Positions 5,540 through 6,618 of a DNA stretch of 6,618 nucleotides are shown in pieces (position 1 is the stretch's first letter; every line of letters starts with the position of its first letter). Position numbers and translations under genes: made by a program. The notes below the pieces were generated by a model. It ran no database searches and was not told the DNA's origin. It saw only the letters and a program-made list of their open reading frames with translations. Origin of the DNA: Dermatophilaceae bacterium (GTDB lineage: Bacteria > Actinomycetota > Actinomycetes > Actinomycetales > Dermatophilaceae); contig JABFXB010000430.1 of NCBI GenBank assembly GCA_013361975.1, positions 1-6,618 of the forward strand, in the 5' to 3' direction.

Positions 5540-6618
5540 GTGCGAGTCGCCATCGTGACCGAGTCGTTCCTGCCGAGCGTCAACGGCGTCACCACGAGCG
5601 TGTGCCGGGTCATCGAGCAGCTCCGGGCACGTGGTGACGACGTGGTCGTCGTCGCACCACGGTCCCGGTCCGCCGCCCCGGCCCACTACGGAGGGGCGGC
5701 CGTGCACCGGGTCGCCTCGCTCCCGGTGCGCCAGTTCGACGTCGGTCTCCCGACGCCCGAGATCGAGCGGGTGCTCGAGGACTTCCGCCCCGACGTCGTG
5801 CACGTCGCGAGCCCCTTCGTGCTGGGGGCCCGCGGCCTCGCGGCAGCACGAGGTCTCGACCTGCCGACGGTGGCGGTGTTCCAGACGGACATGGCGGCAT
5901 ACGTGCGACAGCACACTCCCGGCGCGGCAGGCGCCGCAGCCGCGGCTGCGGCGACGACGTGGCGCTGGATCCGGCGCATCCACTCGTGGGCCGACCTCAC
6001 CCTCGCGCCGTCGTCCGTCGCGCTCGCCGACCTCAAGGCCCACGCGGTGCCGCGCACCGCGCTCTGGGGTCGAGGGGTCGACGCCGCCCTGTTCAACCCA
6101 GCCTGGCGGCAGGACGCCCTCGCCCGGGCGCTGCGGCGCGAGCTGGCCCCGGACGGCGAGCGCCTCCTCGGCTACGTGGGGCGGCTCGCCCCCGAGAAGG
6201 AGGTCGAGCGCCTCGCCGAGCTCGCCGACCTCCCGGGGACCCGGCTCGTCGTCGTCGGCGACGGCCCGTCACGCGACGCCGTCGGGGCGGCGCTGGCCGA
6301 GGCGGTCGCCGCCTCCGCCGGACGACCCAACCGTTCCCCCGTCTTCCTCGGGTCGCGTCACGGCGACGACCTCGCGAGGGCGTACGCGTGCCTCGACGTC
6401 TTCGTGCACACCGGGACGGCGGAGACGTTCGGCCAGACCATCCAGGAGGCCGGTGCGACCGGCCTGCCCGTCGTGGTGCCGCGAGCTGGTGGTCCGGTCG
6501 ACCTCGTGACCGACGGGGTCAACGGCTACCTCTTCGAGCCGGACGAGCCGGGCTCCCTCCGGCGGCAGGTGTGCCGGGTGCTCGAGTCCCCTTCGCACGC
6601 CGCCGCGCTCGGTCGGCG
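5540..6618 (+). CDS. mgtA: GT4-family glycosyltransferase, MgtA/PimB-like mannosyltransferase (3' end cut off)
   Basis: Retaining GT-B glycosyltransferase, most like the actinobacterial GDP-mannose-dependent alpha-mannosyltransferases MgtA/PimB (Rv0557 type), which mannosylate glucuronosyl-diacylglycerol at the inner membrane face. The 359 codons present begin RVAIVTESFLPSVNGVTTSV (residues 2-21), the family's usual N-terminus. Then come DVVHVASPF at 85-93, FQTD at 114-117, and an Ala-rich stretch at about 129-138 leading into WRWIRRIH. LAPSS at 155-159, GRGVD at 177-181 and the donor-binding GRLAPEKEVERL at 214-225 follow. VVGDGP is at 238-243 and the E-x7-E donor motif is ETFGQTIQE at 295-303. 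No stop codon occurs before the window ends; relatives are about 375-380 residues, so little is missing. The GTG start is set by similarity. GGAG is only two bases upstream, and CACCGT, a poor -10 match, ends six bases before it, so initiation may be leaderless. Its donor would come from the guanylyltransferase at 3316. Acceptor specificity is inferred. Confidence 0.88.
   Translation, partial: MRVAIVTESFLPSVNGVTTSVCRVIEQLRARGDDVVVVAPRSRSAAPAHYGGAAVHRVASLPVRQFDVGLPTPEIERVLEDFRPDVVHVASPFVLGARGLAAARGLDLPTVAVFQTDMAAYVRQHTPGAAGAAAAAAATTWRWIRRIHSWADLTLAPSSVALADLKAHAVPRTALWGRGVDAALFNPAWRQDALARALRRELAPDGERLLGYVGRLAPEKEVERLAELADLPGTRLVVVGDGPSRDAVGAALAEAVAASAGRPNRSPVFLGSRHGDDLARAYACLDVFVHTGTAETFGQTIQEAGATGLPVVVPRAGGPVDLVTDGVNGYLFEPDEPGSLRRQVCRVLESPSHAAALGR

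Noticed and set aside
5926..5958. GCC/GCG-rich simple stretch in the glycosyltransferase
   Set aside because: It encodes an Ala-rich helix before WRWIRRIH in a region where relatives are also Ala-rich, so it is not a separate repeat element or an insertion.
5420..6043. N-terminal extension of the dehydrogenase frame to 6043
   Set aside because: It is antisense to the conserved glycosyltransferase, and the SDR family similarity begins only near 5419.
5631..6509. Plus-strand open frame (292 codons) within the glycosyltransferase
   Set aside because: It is an out-of-frame Ser/Arg/Pro-rich translation. The frame starting at 5540 carries all the GT4 motifs without interruption to the window end.
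1..6618. Search for CRISPR arrays, tRNA/rRNA genes, insertion sequences and attachment sites
   Set aside because: No regularly spaced repeats, cloverleaf sequences, transposase motifs or terminal inverted repeats were seen on either strand.

Overview
The window is very GC-rich, with strong G/C bias at third codon positions and densely packed genes. This fits a high-GC actinobacterium. The menaquinone/mannolipid-type glycosyltransferase, the short monofunctional GDP-mannose pyrophosphorylase and the TnrB3-like antibiotic exporter all fit Actinomycetota. A member of the Intrasporangiaceae/Dermatophilaceae is my best guess, but that is an impression, not something the sequence proves.

Region 1 (24-3211) is a drug-export-type module. 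A GbsR/MarR-like winged-helix regulator (24-536, minus) is transcribed away from a two-gene ABC exporter operon. The ATPase (657-1610, possible earlier start at 639) and the 12-helix permease (1607-3211) overlap by ATGA. The roughly 100-bp divergent spacer is the most AT-rich patch in the window and carries a TTCA-N8-TGAA dyad where an autoregulatory operator would be expected. The permease is an internal tandem duplication: matching motifs recur 267 residues apart, half of its 534 residues. The operon ends in a perfect 11-bp hairpin that overlaps the permease stop codon.

Region 2 (3316-6618) is centred on GDP-mannose. A mannose-1-phosphate guanylyltransferase (3316-4404, plus) makes GDP-mannose. 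A short-chain dehydrogenase (4451-5419, minus) converges on it across a perfect 18-bp palindrome. A GT4 glycosyltransferase resembling the GDP-mannose-dependent mannosyltransferase MgtA/PimB (5540 to the window end, plus, 3' end missing) is divergent from the dehydrogenase. The guanylyltransferase product is the expected donor for the glycosyltransferase, so the two probably feed cell-envelope mannolipid synthesis. The dehydrogenase has no clear link to that pathway.

I see no new system with confidence. The most unusual signal is a repeated word, CGGCATACG, found five times (plus one 8-base partial match). Two copies face each other to form the operon terminator, an arrangement reminiscent of DNA-uptake-sequence pairs in other bacteria. 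Several genes also appear to lack a ribosome-binding site and to be transcribed leaderlessly from a TANNNT box 6-7 bases before the start codon. No tRNA, rRNA, CRISPR array, insertion sequence or prophage feature was found, and no gene-free stretch exceeds about 120 bases.
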